The notes below the pieces were generated by a model. It saw only the letters and a list, made by a program, of their open reading frames with translations. It ran no database searches and was not told the DNA's origin. The translations under genes and the position numbers were made by a program. Positions 20,511-31,703 of a DNA stretch of 64,000 nucleotides are shown one piece after another (the first letter of the stretch is position 1; the number at the start of each line of letters is the position of its first letter). The stretch comes from Amyelois transitella. Lineage: Eukaryota; Arthropoda; Insecta; Lepidoptera; Pyralidae. The stretch lies in NCBI RefSeq assembly GCF_032362555.1, contig NC_083509.1, forward strand, positions 9,695,001-9,759,000, written 5' to 3'.

Positions 20511-21295
20511 TTAGGTACATTTTTCATCTTTATATCCTTTGACGGAGATGGTGTAACTCGAAGGACTGAACTGAAGCAGTTTGTATGAAATGGCGACCTC
20601 GTTAACCTTCGGATTAAAATTTACTTTGGGAGTTGTTAGTATGTTTCGCACATTAACAATGACATATACTATTTTGGTACAGGGGGGGACCTGTAAACAA
20701 AATATACTTAAGAATAAACTGAACAGCATGTAACATTATTAAACTTTCATTAAAATACTTGTGATCGATTCGGTGTTTTGTTCGTTTCTCATACCAAGTA
20801 GTTCATGTAGTTATTTATAATTAACATAACGGGATAACCTGCTCCCGTAGCAGGGCACGCGCGACTCGCGTATATTTCACGCGAAAAACTAGCGCTGTTT
20901 CACTTTTTATGATGACGTGAAAGAGGACAGCGATAGTTTCTCGACATTAAAATATGATGCTTAATGTTTGAATATGATCTGAGCTGAAAAAGGTTCGCCC
21001 GGCAATTAGAGTTACACATAATTTTACTTTGTTTAGTGATTTATTTATATAGATTTTGGTTATAGTAAGATTCCCAAGAAGAAAGCCATCGGAACATTAG
21101 AATATAGTTGATGAAATAACTTACGTGGAGTTTTATAAGTTTGGATTTCTCCAGGAATCTAAAGGATCCTTCAACATGTGTCAATATTCGCGACTCAGGC
21201 TCGTCTGTGCCGAATTCAAAGGACTGTACACAGTAACAAACATGAAACCCAGTTAGAAGTATGAAAACTGTACTTAGATAAAAGTCTTTCATCAT
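20511..21295 (-). CDS. Small secreted protein 2, paralogue of secreted protein 1
   Basis: Two exons, 21295-21125 and 20690-20511, join in phase 0 to give 116 residues. It begins MMKDFYLSTVFILLTGFHVC, a signal peptide, then SFEFGTDEPESRI. The second exon matches the neighbour position by position: VRNILTTPKVNFNPKV, ISYKLLQFSPSSYTI and KGYKDEKC. Intron position and phase are the same in both genes, so they are tandem duplicates. The polyadenylation signal lies 23 nt past the stop. Function is unknown. Confidence 0.7.
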
Positions 21296-21677
21296 TGCCT
21301 TGATCTTAGAAACCTGAACAACCTTATTATTCAGATTTCTGTGACTGTTCTTCCAGCAGTGGTGGAGCGAATAATGAAAGTTGATAAAAAGAGTCAAGTA
21401 GTTACGAGTGGAGTTCTATTAATAATTTCAGTGAAAAATCGATAAAAATTGACATGATTGTAATTTTTATTGCACACTGACTTAAAAACAAATTACCTTA
21501 TACGTCTTGCCTGTAGTGTGCTGCAACGATATGTATGATTCCTAAAATATTTCAGAAGTAATTAATGGCAATAATTTTGAACGAAAATCATGTATATTTT
21601 TTCAGTATTTGTTTTATTTAGGTAATTAAAAAAATGTGGGGTTTAAAGCGTGTGGTGTAGACCGGTCTAAATCTAAT

Positions 21678-21774
21678 ATCATTTAGCTGAACGTGGCCAT
21701 TCTATCTTTTCAAGACTGGTGGCTCTGTCTACCCCGCAAGGGATATAGACGTGACCATATGTATGTATGTATGT
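21678..21774 (+). repeat. SINE-like repeat, truncated plus copy
   Basis: AGCTGAACGTGGCCATTCTA through GCAAGGGATATAGACGTGAC with a TATG tail. A Helitron is inserted directly after it. Confidence 0.85.
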
Positions 21775-21779
21775 CTAAA

Positions 21780-21997
21780 TCTATACTTATATTATAAAGC
21801 TGAAGAGTTTGTTTGTTTGAACGCGCTAATCTCAGGAACTACTGGTTCGAATTGAAAAATTCTTTTTGTGTTGAATAGACTAATAATGTTATATAGAAAA
21901 TATGAAAAAAAAGGGAAAATTATTCATCCTTGATCATTGAAGCCCAATGATGCCCAAAATAACTATTCCATGCGGACGAAGTCCCGCGCACAGCTAG
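21780..21997 (+). mobile_element. Complete non-autonomous Helitron, 218 bp
   Basis: Starts TCTATACTTATATTATAAAG and ends CAGCTAG with a hairpin (GGAC-GAA-GTCC) about 10 bp before the end. The left neighbour base is A (21779) and the right is T (21998), as expected for Helitron insertion between A and T. It has no coding capacity. Confidence 0.8.
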
Positions 21998-22219
21998 TTG
22001 AGTGATATACGCATGGAATTTGTGACCTAAGAATATCAACTCAACAAAACTCAAATAGATCTATAGAAGTCACTTCACCCACCACTCTTTGCCAGTTATA
22101 CTAAAGCTACCTACCACTAGAAATCTCTTCTCATCTTAAGTTGTAGCAGTAATAGGAAATTAAGAAAAGAAATACGGAGCGAAAATACAATCTTCTTTTT
22201 CTTCGTAGCTATAGTTCGT

Positions 22220-22575
22220 CATGGTTGCATCTTCACCCCTCTGGAGAGGAGCCCGCGGTAAGCTCATGACCATGGATCCCGGATAGGGTGAGTCAGCTTT
22301 TTCACGAAGCGATTCCCGTCTGACCTCCGCAACCTATGCAGAGGAATCTAACCCTTATTGGATCATATGGTTACACATCCAGTTGCCTGAATGTGCAAGT
22401 TTTCCCACGATATTTTCCCTCACCGTAAGAGCATCGCTTAGTAATCAAACTTATGAACCTAACTTTGAATAGTCATTGGTACATGGCCGGGGTGGGATTC
22501 TAAATCGATGCCTTTATGCGCAACACGAGTTTTAACCCACCTTATTGATTCGACCACCAACGCTCTTAAGCAGCG
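22220..22575. repeat. Long dispersed lepidopteran repeat, moderately decayed
   Basis: Contains TTTCCCTCACCGTAAGAGCA, GGTTACACATCCAGTTGCCT, GGTACATGGCCGGGGTGGGA and ATTCTAAATCGATGCC, blocks I recognise as common in moth genomes. Its class is not certain from this copy. It lies upstream of the second tetraspanin. Confidence 0.6.
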
Positions 22576-22786
22576 ATAATACAGTAACTACCCAAAAAGG
22601 TTGGAAGCTGCTTCCAATTGTCCAAACATTTTCTCTTTTATTTTATTATAATTTCATTTTATGTTATTTTCTTTAAAAGTGTCATTAATCGTCATTCCAA
22701 TTGATCGAAGTCAGCTTGACAGTAAAATATAATTAAAATTTAAATCAAAATTAATCTATTTGTTAAATGGTTAAGCTTGACCAAGA

Positions 22787-25700
22787 ATGAAAACAGTTTC
22801 ATTTGTTCTATTTATTTGTGCTGGCCTGCTGCTTGTAAGTCTAACAACAGAATATTGATGTGCTAGAATTCTTAACATTCAATATAAGTTTATCATCATT
22901 TTAGCTTAATGCTGCTTAATTACTGCTGGATATAAATCTCCCAAGGAAATACTGAATGAATTAGGCGCTTCCAACTGGCAAGGTCATAAAACTACGTTAT
23001 CAGTCGCATAAACTTTGTTATTCTTCTTATGGGCGACTCCTATTTGAATCTTAATTCCATTATTAACCTATTCAGCTGAAAGTCGCATTTCAGATTTTTC
23101 AAAATTATAGGTTATGTCTACCCCGTGAGGGATAAAAATGTGCTGATTCCGCGATAAATACCCTCTTGATCTTTTCTATTCAAATAACGACAGTGCTTAA
23201 ATTGCTTAAATACTTTCATAAAATAAAAAATATCGTCGCTTGTTCACAGAGCGGGGGGGCCGCTCTCTGCTTCTCTACGATATGGAGCGTTCTCAGAATG
23301 TCCTATTACTTCTGGAGCACCGACCTGGGCCCGGAGCTGAGTACCAGCGCGGTGTTCGTGACGGCGGCGCTGCTTTGTTTACCCGCGAGCTGGCTGGCTA
23401 GTCTCGTGCCGCACCATAGCAAGTCTCTGTCGCTGACGTCTACAGTATGTGTTGTGTATCGTGTTCTGTTCATGACGTCTAACTGTAAGAGCACCATTGG
23501 GGTATTTGTGACTTCGGCTAGTCTAGTCTGCGGATCAAAGCAAGTATCTGTCGCTGACGCCGGTAGGATGTATTGTGTCTATAGAGTTACCTGAGTATAT
23601 AAACTACTTTATTCCTTTAGACTAAAATATTTAAATGCCTGTCAATATGGAAGTAATAAGATTTTTATAAATATTTTTGTACTAAATAGCTGCTATACTC
23701 TCAATACAGTACATGCAAATGCAAAAACTTATCTTACTTTTTATAATTAGAGTAAGCTCTTATCGTTTACTTGAGTGTTATTTCTAATGCCATGATTCCA
23801 CTGGTGTTAAAAAGAACAAGTCACTTTTAGAAAAAAAACATGAGACTGATACGTACTTTAAAGTGCCAAAGATGTGCAGGTTATTCAAAAAACTGAAATG
23901 ATTTTGCAGTTGATCGTGGTGTCAAGTGTGAGCCTGATGCTTCTTTCTACTGGTCTCTCGTCGACGAGCTCGCTGTCGCGCACGCTGCGGGAGCCAGACG
24001 TGCTGAACGCCAGCATGCTGCGCGCCATGACCTACGAACCCTTCGACGCTTCTGTCCGTAGCTCCTTCGCCGCTATGCAACTCGAGGTAATTAACATTAG
24101 TATGAAAATTTGATCGTGGTGTCTAATATTAGCTTGATGCTACACTCGCTCATAATATTCGTATTTGTCCAATAATGATGGCACTTGGGTATCTATGAAG
24201 ATAAATTGGCAGAAATAAATATAATATACATACATTATGTATTTATTTATTTCTTCCACTTCGTCTACGATATCTTCCTTTTTTTACCACGCCTCTTTCC
24301 CAGAGGGATAGGCAAATACTTGTTTTGCTTCATTAACATTCATAATCTTTTCATGCAATCTTAACAATGAAATAAACTATATTCCACAAATAGCTCAAGT
24401 GTTGCGGCGTGATGTCGTACTCCGACTGGTACCAGCACCGGCGCTCGCTGCCGCCCTCGTGCTGTGGCAGAGTCATGTACGGGAAGGTAAGCGTTCCGGC
24501 TATGATGCACCACAACAGTGAAGCTTGATAAACACATACATAAAATCACGATTCTTCCCCATAAGGGCAGTGAACGGGCCGGCGGTCTGGTGGGTCAGTC
24601 ACAATGAAACACAAGATTTCAGATAGTTCAAGGCGTCTTGTCTGGTCGTCGTGCTAGTCAAATCGATTGTCATTTTTTTATTTAATATGTCCGTCAGTTT
24701 TGTTCATGTAAATGTCAAGTCAATGTGTCTGCCTGTTATTTAATTCATTACTGACGAGGCGCTCCGGCTTCCGAATAGTCTTGGTTGAAACCGCTTAAAA
24801 TATGATAGGAGCAGGAGAAGAATGCTACTGGCGGTGTTGAATTTACCTTACGTTATTTATGTCTAGTATTCCGGTGCCCTTGAACTTAATTGTTATTTTT
24901 TTTTATTTCCCATATTGTAATTAAAATATTCTAATGGCATAATTTCACTGTTTATTATTCCTAACCTAATAAATAACCATTTCGTAGCGTACGGAGCTGT
25001 GCGAGACGCCCCTGTACCACTCCGGCTGCCTGCAGCCAGCGCTGGCCGAGTTGCGCCACTTCATCAACTCGCTGAGCGTGATGGCCTCAGCGCTCATACT
25101 GATCATGGTAAAGAAACCTTAGTACATACATACATACATACATATAATCACGTCTATATCCCTTGCGGGGTAGACAGAGCCAACAGTCTTGAAAAGACTG
25201 AATGGCCACGTTCAGCTATTTGGCTTTAAGATAGAATTGAGATTCAAATAGTGACAGGTTGCTAGCCAATCGCCTTAAAAAGAATCTCAAGCATGTAAGC
25301 CTATCCCTTAGTCACCTTTTACGACATCCACGGGAAAGAGATGGAGTGGTCCCATTGTTTTTTGTATTGGTGCCGGGAACCACACGGCACCAAGAAACCT
25401 TAGTCACTTAAATATACCAATACATTCATATTAATGTGTCTGAAACCGTTGCGATGGTTGGCTGGCCATAGAATAACAATTATTTTATTCTTTCGGCGCT
25501 AGGCTAGTATTTCTTTATCTAGATATCTGAAGAATCGTTTGAAAAATTCGACCTTTAGGTATTGGAACGGTTTCAGTTGTCAAGTACTCTTAAAAGACGC
25601 TAGATTATCTGATCATTCAATAATTGATTTTAATACAAACACCTTGCGGCCGCACTGGTGAGAGGAATTTCTAGATAAAAGAAACTTATATTGGACCCCG

Positions 25701-25989
25701 GATAAACAAAATTTCACCAAAATCGGTCCACCCGTTTAGCCTTGAAATCGTTACAAACAAACCTCTCGCATTCACAATTAAATTAAAGTATGGATAAAAG
25801 ACATCGGTTATCTACTAGGGCCTGATCCTGTTCACGACCGTGTACACGTTGGTGATCAACGTGGTGGAACGCCGCGAGGCCGCCAAACCGCAGCACCTGC
25901 GCATCGCCTGCATCACCCCTCACGGCGCACCTCCCCTCGTGTCCGTCACCTCCCCCACTCTCCTCCCCAATCCCGTGCCACAGATGTGA
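22787..25989 (+). CDS. Divergent tetraspanin, 267 residues, six coding exons
   Basis: Exons 22787-22834, 23250-23444, 23910-24086, 24394-24486, 24988-25107 and 25819-25989 all join in phase 0. Span 1 is formed by exon 1 (MKTVSFVLFICAGLLL) plus the start of exon 2. Span 2 is VFVTAALLCLPASWLASLV, span 3 is LIVVSSVSLMLLSTGL, and span 4 crosses exons 5/6 (MASALILIM, GLILFTTVYTLVI). The large loop carries LKCCGV and LPPSCCG, the tetraspanin signature, plus ELCET and SGC cysteines. The cytoplasmic tail is long for the family and Pro-rich (HGAPPLVSVTSPTLLPNPVP). The N-terminus is unusually short, only two residues before span 1. AATAAA at 26254-26259 is the likely polyadenylation signal. Intron 5 holds a full SINE-like copy. 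Confidence 0.87.
23028..23145 (+). repeat. SINE-like repeat, highly degenerate
   Basis: TATTTGAATCTTAATTCCAT, TTCAGCTGAAAG and TATGTCTACCCCGTGAGGGA identify it. It lies in intron 1 of the second tetraspanin. Confidence 0.65.
23461..23585 (+). pseudogene. Decayed partial copy of second-tetraspanin exon 2
   Basis: It begins right after exon 2. Landmarks in order match the exon: GTGTTCTG (exon GCGTTCTC), GAGCACC, TTTGTGAC (exon TTCGTGAC), GCTAGTCT, AGCAAGTATCTGTCGCTGAC (exon AGCAAGTCTCTGTCGCTGAC) and TATTGTGTCTA (intron TGTTGTGTATC). The copy even includes the first intron bases, but the donor GT is altered. The frame stays open across it to 23594. Confidence 0.75.
24111..24145 (+). pseudogene. 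Decayed copy of the start of second-tetraspanin exon 3
   Basis: TGATCGTGGTGTCTAATATT followed by AGCTTGATGCT matches the exon 3 start (23911-23945) with a few changes, offset 200 bp, 25 bp after the exon ends. No acceptor precedes it. Confidence 0.7.
25123..25390 (-). repeat. SINE-like dispersed repeat, full length
   Basis: CATACATACATACATATAAT tail, TCACGTCTATATCCCTTGCG, complete interior, ending TGCCGGGAACCACACGGCAC. It is well preserved and lies in intron 5 of the second tetraspanin. Confidence 0.92.
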
Positions 25990-26253
25990 ATACACCTATT
26001 TTTGTTGTTTATTAATAATGCATATAATTTTGCCGCTCTTTTATTAAAAGAACGACGTAATTATATGACACGTTATTATTAGCACGTTATATTAAAGTTT
26101 TGCGTTTACGTGAAAATCTTCTATCTAAAGTAAAGTCCTTAACAAACGAGTATCTTTTGGTTGAATATTTAATTTATTTTATCTATTTGGTCAAATATTG
26201 TTGCAGTCAATTCTTTTTTTTTATTTATCTTGTATTAATTCTTGTTGTTGAAT

Positions 26254-26307
26254 AATAAAATAATTATAACTCCAATGGGTATTAACAAGTAATCCAAATA
26301 CTTTATT
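26254..26307. promoter_or_regulatory. Facing polyadenylation signals of tetraspanin 2 and the minus-strand gene
   Basis: AATAAA on plus at 26254-26259 and AATAAA on minus at 26307-26302 lie 43 bp apart. With usual 15-25 nt cleavage distances the two transcripts would end almost at the same place. The minus signal would serve a 3' UTR arriving from the NELL gene. Confidence 0.5.
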
Positions 26308-28061
26308 TAGAAGAAAATATTACTTTTGGAAAGACCATTGATAAAAGAAAACGACAAGATTCGGTATATCTTTTTTAATTTTCATTTTTTGAACACAATA
26401 CAACATGCAAGCATCAAAATGCTTTATGAAAATTAAGAAACAATCATATTTTTTCTATATTTGGTACCTATTTTTGGTTATTTTAAATTATACAAGAAAA
26501 CGATTTCTATATAAAGACAAACAAAAACTATAATATATTATGAAAAATTTCGTACAACATGGCGTAAGAGGGGCGGCGGCAGCCGGCGGACACTATACTT
26601 ACTACTCATTTACAGACTATTTCTAGTATTAAAATATTACGTAATATTATAATTGAAGAAGCTGCCGCCAGCCGCCGCCGCCGCGCCCCGCCCGCCGCGC
26701 GCGCTGTAGCCGCGCTCTGCGCACTAAAACCTTCGCCAAGTTCATTTGTGCATCTGAACAGAGCCTACAGATATCTATTACATCTATGATTTCATTTGGA
26801 TTTACTGTAAATATTTACTTCCGAAATTATATTAATTGTTGAATTATGGTTAAAATTACACAGGTAAAAGTAAATTGGCAAATGTATAAAGTAATATGTT
26901 AAATTAATTTACATTGTCGCGAAATGCAAAATTACCAACTACATTTAATGAGTTAAGTACAGGCCGCAGGCAAAAAAATATATTTTCTGGTTCGAATTGT
27001 AATATAAGTAGGTATCTTTTTAAAAATTATGTAATGAGGCTGCTATCTTGGACTGGTCTGTGATATAGAATATAAGCCTGATAATTTTTTACAATCTTTT
27101 TTTGGACATTGTAACTATTGCCATGTCCAAAAAAGGTTGTAAAAAAACATTTGTAATATATCTATTAGTTTAATACATACAGGAAAAGATAGATGCACAG
27201 TCTCTGGCTATGTTCAAAGGCTATTACTCACATACCACCGTATCGCACGCCATCTGTCTCCGGAGGACACTCGCAACCCCTCGCTATATTACATAATATT
27301 ATATTCACAACAATAGCTAAATAGTACTGTTAAGAATCTAGTTTAATAATTTGAAGCATACGACATTATCGTTAAATTTAGAATTGGAAGATTATAAAGT
27401 GGAGGAGCTGCGAGGGCGCCAAGGAAGGCACGGCGTGCGCCGGCGCACTCCGCACGACACGAGCCCAACCACACATTCACGCGCTGCACACACATTCTAC
27501 GTCGTAACTTGACACTACAAATCCTCACTATGATATGCTCGTGTCGGGTCGGAGCCGATAGGAGTGTCTTGATTTCACGAGACATTACTGTGCGTCTTAT
27601 AATAGGAACTCTATGAGGGTCGAGTATAATAACCTTCGTAACATTACAGAATATTAAGTTTCGCCTATATTAATACTGCGAACTAGGAATTTTTTTATAT
27701 CTATAGAGAAAAACATTACAAACCGAGGCCGCCTAAATTTGTAGTGACAAATGCCGCGCGAAATCAAAAACACTAATTGTAAAGGCGCCGTGCACCGGAA
27801 CCGCCGCGACCGCGACCCGCCCAGCTACCTACCTATGCGTAACACTAAATATTGCTATAACGAAATACGAATCGAGTTCCCCGCGACCCTTCCCGTAATA
27901 TATCACAAGGCGGTTCCGGGCGGAGCGCGAGCGGGCGCGGGTCTCCGCTCGCTAAGTTAAGGCCGTCGAGTGGGTCGCGCGCCCGCCTCAATTAGTTAAC
28001 ATTAGATCTATCTAGAATAAATAGGTGAGTGGGATGTGCGGTGTCTCAGGGCGGCTCTAGC
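26308..28061 (-). other. Probable long 3' UTR with GC-rich islands
   Basis: There is no convincing coding exon on either strand. GC-rich, CGCC-repeating islands at about 26565-26590, 26655-26730, 27400-27480 and 27760-27985 alternate with AT-rich DNA. Position between a minus-strand polyadenylation signal and the C-terminal NELL exons suggests a 3' UTR of about 1.7 kb; this is inferred. Confidence 0.35.
27085..27146. repeat. Long imperfect hairpin (about 24-bp stem)
   Basis: TTTTTTACAATCTTTTTTTG and GGACATTG at 27085-27112 pair with CATGTCCAAAAAAGGTTGTA and the following A tract at 27122-27146, with one mismatch and one bulge. The loop is about 10 nt. It lies in the presumed 3' UTR. Confidence 0.65.
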
Positions 28062-28180
28062 GCCGCGCGCCGCGGTGCTTGCGGTGCGCCGCGCGCCCCC
28101 GCCCCCACCACAGCGCCAGCAGCGCCAGCGCCGTCGCCGTGCCGCGCGCTCTGCCGCACCAACCACACACTCAGTACACA
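28062..28180 (-). other. Candidate terminal coding exon, GC-rich, frame unresolved
   Basis: On the minus strand one frame ends at TAG (28062) and encodes a hydrophobic run followed by basic residues (TATALALLALWWGRGR, then HRKHRGARR). A second frame ends in AALEPP at 28046. GGTGCGGCAG at about 28163 could be the acceptor. Either frame could be the last NELL exon or a chance product of a GCG-rich tract. I cannot choose between them. Confidence 0.25.
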
Positions 28181-28985
28181 CACAATCAATACATTAACAC
28201 AATTGTCGCCCAAAGCCTTCACTTTATTAAAACATTTCATATAAGATGCTTGACGCTTAACGCACGATCTTTAGAAAAAAAAAACATGGTACACAAAGAG
28301 TCTTCAAAAATTTCGCTGCACAAATTTTATAAAGCAAAGACTGAGTGTAACTCTGGTTTATTTTGCCACATATACACAACATAAACGTGTCAGAGTCACT
28401 ATGGCTAATATAGTATATTACAAGTATCTACAAGGACACAACTCACAACACTTTCACACAAATGTGAGATACTAACGTTTACATAATACATGTTCGTCAT
28501 GTGAATACAATTCCTACTATTACTCTATCGTGAATACGTGACATGTTTATGAAGTGATAAAGTAAAATAGACTAGAAAATAATTGTATCGACTTCGATGA
28601 AAAAAAAAAACTAAAAAGTGAATATAGGAATTTAAATATTTCAATTATCTAGGTAAATATGTAAATATCTCATGCCTGTAAAAGTCAGGAGCAAATATAG
28701 AGGACCATGCCTGATGAATAAGTAAATGATAACACATGCAACAGAAAAAAACATTGGAAAAATGAGATCGTCTTTGATTCGCTTATTAAAACTTCCGCTT
28801 CGCGAGAAATAGCAATTTTAACAGGATTGAGAATTGATTAATGGCAATCAACTCTAAATCATTATTTTCTTAGCGAGGCAAAGATTCAAGCGTTAAAATA
28901 AACACCGTGTTAATAGAGCAAATGTATGAATGAATAAGAAGAGTGGGGATGGTTACCGATGCACACAACACGCGAGATTGCTCAC

Positions 28986-29006
28986 CAAAGTAGCACACTG
29001 CGCGCC
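28986..29006 (-). other. Candidate 21-nt microexon of the NELL gene
   Basis: On the minus strand a strong acceptor (TTTCCGCTTGTTGCAG) and a strong donor (TTTG|GTGAGC) enclose GGCGCGCAGTGTGCTACTTTG-type sequence of 21 nt, in phase 0 and encoding GAQCATL. Exon 30572-30453 ends in phase 0, so it would fit. This rests on splice motifs only. Confidence 0.3.
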
Positions 29007-30452
29007 CTGCAACAAGCGGAAACGACGCTGTCACACGGACCAATCGGAAGCGTCCGAAGCCAGGCCGACTCACAGTGTATAGGAAGGCAAGCAAGACAAT
29101 TACGCAAGAAGTTGAAGCTATATGTTTTAAATTAATTACAAATTTTACGCTTGTTCGCAATATTTTAATTCCATTTTAAACTTAATTATTTTCAAATCTA
29201 ATTTTAGTCGAACCTATCAAAATATTTATTTTACTAGACTTATTAGTCGGATGAAAAACCAAAACGGATGTTTATTGATTTTGCACCACTAAATATTCAA
29301 AACTGTGGTGTAAAACGTATAATACCTACCTATAGTAAGAATGACATTGCGAAGTAGACTTTATTCTTACTTGTAACATTAATCAGAAATGTACAATTTA
29401 GGAAAATGTTATTAATCAATAATCAAATAGCAAAGAAGTAAAACACGAAAAGCAGTTATGAATATTATTTAAGTAAATTTCTATACACTGTGGGTCAGTA
29501 TAAGTATGGCCACTTGAACTGCCAAACTTTATGAGAGAGTTAGCATCTGATGTTAGCATTTAAAAATGCCATATGACGACAAGCAATTATATATCCAGAG
29601 CAGATTTTAGGATGTCGATGAAGCAAGGGATATGTTAGTTAGCACACAATTTAAAGTTTAGCCTTATTAAATGAGAAAAGTAATTTACAAAATCATATTA
29701 GAACCGAAATCATTTTTTCAGATTACTTAAAATAATATTTTATTAATTTCATGTACTAAGATTTCAGTAAAGTAAAGAATCGCTAGTTTTGAGTCGTCTT
29801 ATTAAAAGATATTATTAAAGATGTACAACATAATTAAATTTTGTAACAAGATATCTACTTCACTTCTGATACCTAAGCATCTGAATAACTCGTCAAATAT
29901 TAAATACTGTATTTTATGGTCTTCGAATGGGAAGGTATTGGTTTAGCAATTCAGCATATTGATATAGCGATGTCATTCAAAGTATCCCATGAAAATTATT
30001 CAACTATATTCTGACCAACGACAGCTCTACGTACAAAGGTGGCATTACAATACAGGATACCCAGAGCTTTAAACTTTTACACTCAACATTTTGATAAAAA
30101 GATACAAAGGATTATATCATTCGAAAGTAGCAAATTTACGCAAAATCCATTCAGCTGCTCCAATAAAAAAGTGTCAGAAACAAAGTCCGTTCGTTCAATA
30201 ATGAATGTAATATATGCTGAGATAATGCTCTTTCTGGAAACATCAAATTTTGTCTTTTTGTTTGTTTGATTGAATACTAAGATTGAATATGTTACCGATT
30301 TCTATTGTTATCTTTATTTGTTGCACCTGTATTTCCACGTTTAGTACTTTAGTATGTGTACGAACAGCCATCGTCGGTAGCCCTACTGGTAACTGTCACG
30401 GTCACGGTCATCAAGCATGTATGTCTGTGAAGCAGTGTGAAGCGTGTCGCAC

Positions 30453-31703
30453 CTGGCACGCGGGGCAGGGCGGCGCCGCGCAGCCCGCCAGCGCGAGGCG
30501 GTGCGGCGCCGCGCTCGCCGAGCAGCAGCCGCTCTCCTCGCACTCCGGCTCCCAGCAGTCCACCTCGCCCAGCTGGAATTGTTCAGTGTTCTTGTTAGTT
30601 TGATGATGCCATTTTCCAGTTTTCTACCGCGGCTATGTAACAACTCTTTTTCTAAGTTATGTTCAGTTAGCGGCAGAAAGATCTGACTCCTTGTTGACTA
30701 TATATTAATTTTATTGCTAACGTATGCACTTACGATAAGAAGAAACGTCGTGAGGAAACTTATTGAGGCAACAGGCTGTTTTGTGTACAAATCTGATTTA
30801 CCCAATCCAGGGTCGTGGTCGGAAGTGACGTCAGTAACAATCAATCAATGTGACTGCAAGCAATACTCACAAGACACTCGCAGATCTGACACTGGTACAG
30901 CCAGCGCTCGCCGCTGCGGAAGGTGACGTGGTGCATCTCCTGGTGGCGGCAGTGGAACCGCGGCTCGCAGTGCGGGCAGCACGACGCCGGCGCCACGCCC
31001 AGCGACGCGTCCGTGGTCAATGACTGCAAGCAATTTCACATACATATTAGTGTGAAAAAACAGAGCACAGTTTTCAGAAGTCTCTCTGAATTGTTTTTAT
31101 TTAATTTTTTGAACATCGTATATATAAAATTCTTGTGTGTTGCTCGTTCCCGTACTCCTCCGAAACGGCTTGACCGATTCTAATGAAATTTTGTTAGCAT
31201 ATTAGGTAGATCTGAGAATCAGCCAGCATCTATTTTTCATACCCCCTAAGTGATAAGGGCTGTCCACCCTTAACATTCTTTTTACTAGAAATTACTAAAA
31301 AAATATATATATGGCATAACAACTTTTGCCGGACAGCAGGCAGACGTCGTTTCAATGAAACGCCTGGCTTACCTGGCTAGCTGCGATACCAAATGGAGGC
31401 AACACCAACACTACTTCTCACCCTTGTGTTTCCAGTTGTATCCTCCGCCACTTGCTTCAGGGTCATGATTTATGACTTTTCTCTTTTCACTTTGTCCGGT
31501 CTACAATGTGACCTGTTAAGTCAAACACTCCACAACAGTGATATTAAAAGTACTCACCGAGGAAGTGCGGTTGTCCCTGAGATCGCAGTCGCACGGCGCG
31601 CGCTCGCACGTGGCGACGCCGCCGCGGCACGCGCAGCGCCGGCACCCGCCCTCCTCCGCCCAGCGCGACCCGTCCGACATCACTTTGCCTTGCCACGAAC
31701 AAC
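30453..31703 (-). CDS. NELL: NELL C-terminal VWC-type exons
   Basis: Exon 31703-31558 ([20 protein letters not shown], then CRRCACRGG) and exon 31023-30871 ([31 protein letters not shown]) match the third and fourth VWC region of vertebrate NELL. Exon 30572-30453 starts [11 protein letters not shown] and is cysteine-rich and Ala-rich ([20 protein letters not shown]), ending CPACQ at a donor GTGCGA. The normal final VWC motif is altered here. Confidence 0.82.

Noticed and set aside
30349..30686. Four overlapping frames near 30.4-30.6 kb
   Set aside because: They shadow the last clear NELL exon (30572-30453) and show Arg/Ala-rich low-complexity translation.
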